From Chromatiaceae bacterium (GTDB taxonomy: Bacteria > Pseudomonadota > Gammaproteobacteria > Chromatiales > Chromatiaceae), in contig JAFGTZ010000406.1 in assembly GCA_016938795.1 (NCBI GenBank), forward strand, positions 1 to 6,668: 6,668 bases of DNA. Direction: 5' to 3'. Below, piece by piece: positions 6,429 to 6,668 of this stretch (its first letter is position 1; each line of letters opens with the position of its first letter). The notes beneath the pieces were generated by a model. It ran no database searches. It saw only the letters and a program-made list of their open reading frames with translations, and was not told where the DNA came from. The position numbers and the translations under genes were made by a program.

Positions 6429-6457
6429 AGAGTAGCGCCCTGGCCCTTAGGCATCAA
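6429..6457 (-). promoter_or_regulatory. Candidate promoter of the transketolase operon
   Basis: On the minus strand TTGATG (6452-6457) and TACTCT (6429-6434) are separated by exactly 17 bases. This matches the sigma-70 spacing, but only moderately the hexamers (4/6 and 3/6). Transcription would begin near 6422, giving a leader of about 27 bases. The site lies downstream of the terminator-like hairpin at 6521-6552, as expected if the transketolase genes have their own promoter. The call is weak on sequence and stronger on position. Confidence 0.3.
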
Positions 6458-6496
6458 GAAGGAGGGCATGCAAGGCTCGGTGCGGCGGTTGAGCCT

Positions 6497-6552
6497 TCCC
6501 TTACCCCGCAAGGGAGAGAGAAAAAAGCCCCTCTCCCCGCTGGGGAGGGGGC
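6497..6552. repeat. REP-like pair of hairpins in the intergenic region
   Basis: Two GC-rich hairpins stand close together. The first is TCCCTT-7-AAGGGA (6497-6502 with 6510-6515). The second has CTCCCC-3-GGGGAG (6533-6538 with 6542-6547), extended outward by three or four further pairs. The AGGGAGAGAG between them is also complementary to the CTCTCCCC of the second, so alternative folds exist. Paired purine/pyrimidine-rich hairpins like these are typical of dispersed REP-type intergenic repeats in proteobacteria. One copy in this window cannot prove repetition. Confidence 0.4.
6521..6552 (-). terminator. Rho-independent terminator-like hairpin of the gene at the right edge
   Basis: Read on the minus strand, a GC-rich stem of about 10 pairs with a three-base AGC loop is followed directly by GC and TTTTTT (complement of 6521-6526). 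It lies about 33 bases after the TGA of the partial gene at the right edge and before the transketolase promoter region, which is where a terminator is expected. It overlaps the REP-like element, so it may serve as both. Confidence 0.5.
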
Positions 6553-6584
6553 GCCCTTTAAATAAGGCGATCGAAGTCCATGCC

Positions 6585-6668
6585 TCACGGCATGTGATCG
6601 AAACCCAGCGGGCGACCGCTGCGCGGGCTGGCATCATCGCCGGGGCGCAGCGCCAGGGGCAGGAGTAC
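6585..6668 (-). CDS. C-terminal end of an unidentified gene running off the right edge
   Basis: A minus-strand frame open from the window edge encodes 27 residues ending in SGRPLGFDHMP and a TGA at 6585-6587. I do not recognise the family from so short a piece. Reasons to believe it: one of the other two minus frames is closed, the composition (LPLALRPGDDAS and on) is protein-like, and the terminator-like hairpin follows the stop at a natural distance. Reasons for doubt: a competing minus frame also stays open through this stretch, though its translation is rich in Cys and Trp and continues into REP sequence and the transketolase gene. A CATGCC-4-GGCATG hairpin (6579-6594) spans the stop codon. 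Confidence 0.4.
   Translation of the reverse strand, partial: VLLPLALRPGDDASPRSGRPLGFDHMP

Noticed and set aside
6308..6637. Minus-strand open frame of 109 codons covering the intergenic region upstream of the transketolase gene
   Set aside because: Its translation passes through the REP-like hairpins (PLPSGERG and SPLRGKG stretches, typical of translated REP DNA) and overlaps the transketolase gene in another frame.
6654..6668. GGGGCAGGAG near the right edge as a ribosome binding site for a plus-strand gene beyond the window
   Set aside because: No start codon is visible before the edge and the minus-strand tail explains the region better.

Overview
The window looks like chromosomal DNA of a GC-rich Gram-negative bacterium, most likely a gammaproteobacterium. 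This rests on the GC-rich third codon positions, a lipobox-bearing ApbE, an OmpA-type peptidoglycan-binding protein and a REP-like double hairpin between genes. A purple-sulfur or related Chromatiales-type host would fit the style, but that is impression only. No phage, transposon, CRISPR array, tRNA or rRNA was found.

Layout. (1) Positions 15-2261, minus strand: a compact three-gene unit. It reads, in transcription order, a 42-residue single-helix membrane protein, a ten-helix SLAC1/TehA-family anion channel, and an inner-membrane-anchored coiled-coil protein ending in an OmpA peptidoglycan-binding domain. Gaps are 17 and 28 bases. (2) Positions 2262-2498: a divergent intergenic region that should hold the promoters of both flanking units. 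(3) Positions 2499-4459, plus strand: apbE (a lipoprotein flavin transferase) followed 71 bases later by folP (dihydropteroate synthase). (4) Positions 4460-6396, minus strand: a split transketolase-like enzyme, N-terminal subunit first and C-terminal subunit second, joined by a one-base stop/start overlap. Its last stop codon abuts the folP stop with no base between. (5) Positions 6397-6668: the transketolase leader, a REP-like pair of hairpins whose larger member is followed by a T-run on the minus strand, and the last 27 codons of what is probably another minus-strand gene running off the right edge.

How the genes work together. The two transketolase subunits should form one thiamine-diphosphate enzyme moving two-carbon units between sugars or related substrates. 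Several substrate-contact positions differ from textbook transketolase, so its substrate is open. ApbE attaches FMN to extracytoplasmic domains of redox proteins such as Rnf/Nqr subunits, none of which is in view. FolP makes dihydropteroate for folate. The channel unit has no obvious metabolic link to the rest.

The most interesting candidates are the small protein-SLAC1 channel-OmpA unit, which may be a cell-wall-tethered anion channel, and the divergent split transketolase. Neither is demonstrated here to be a new system.
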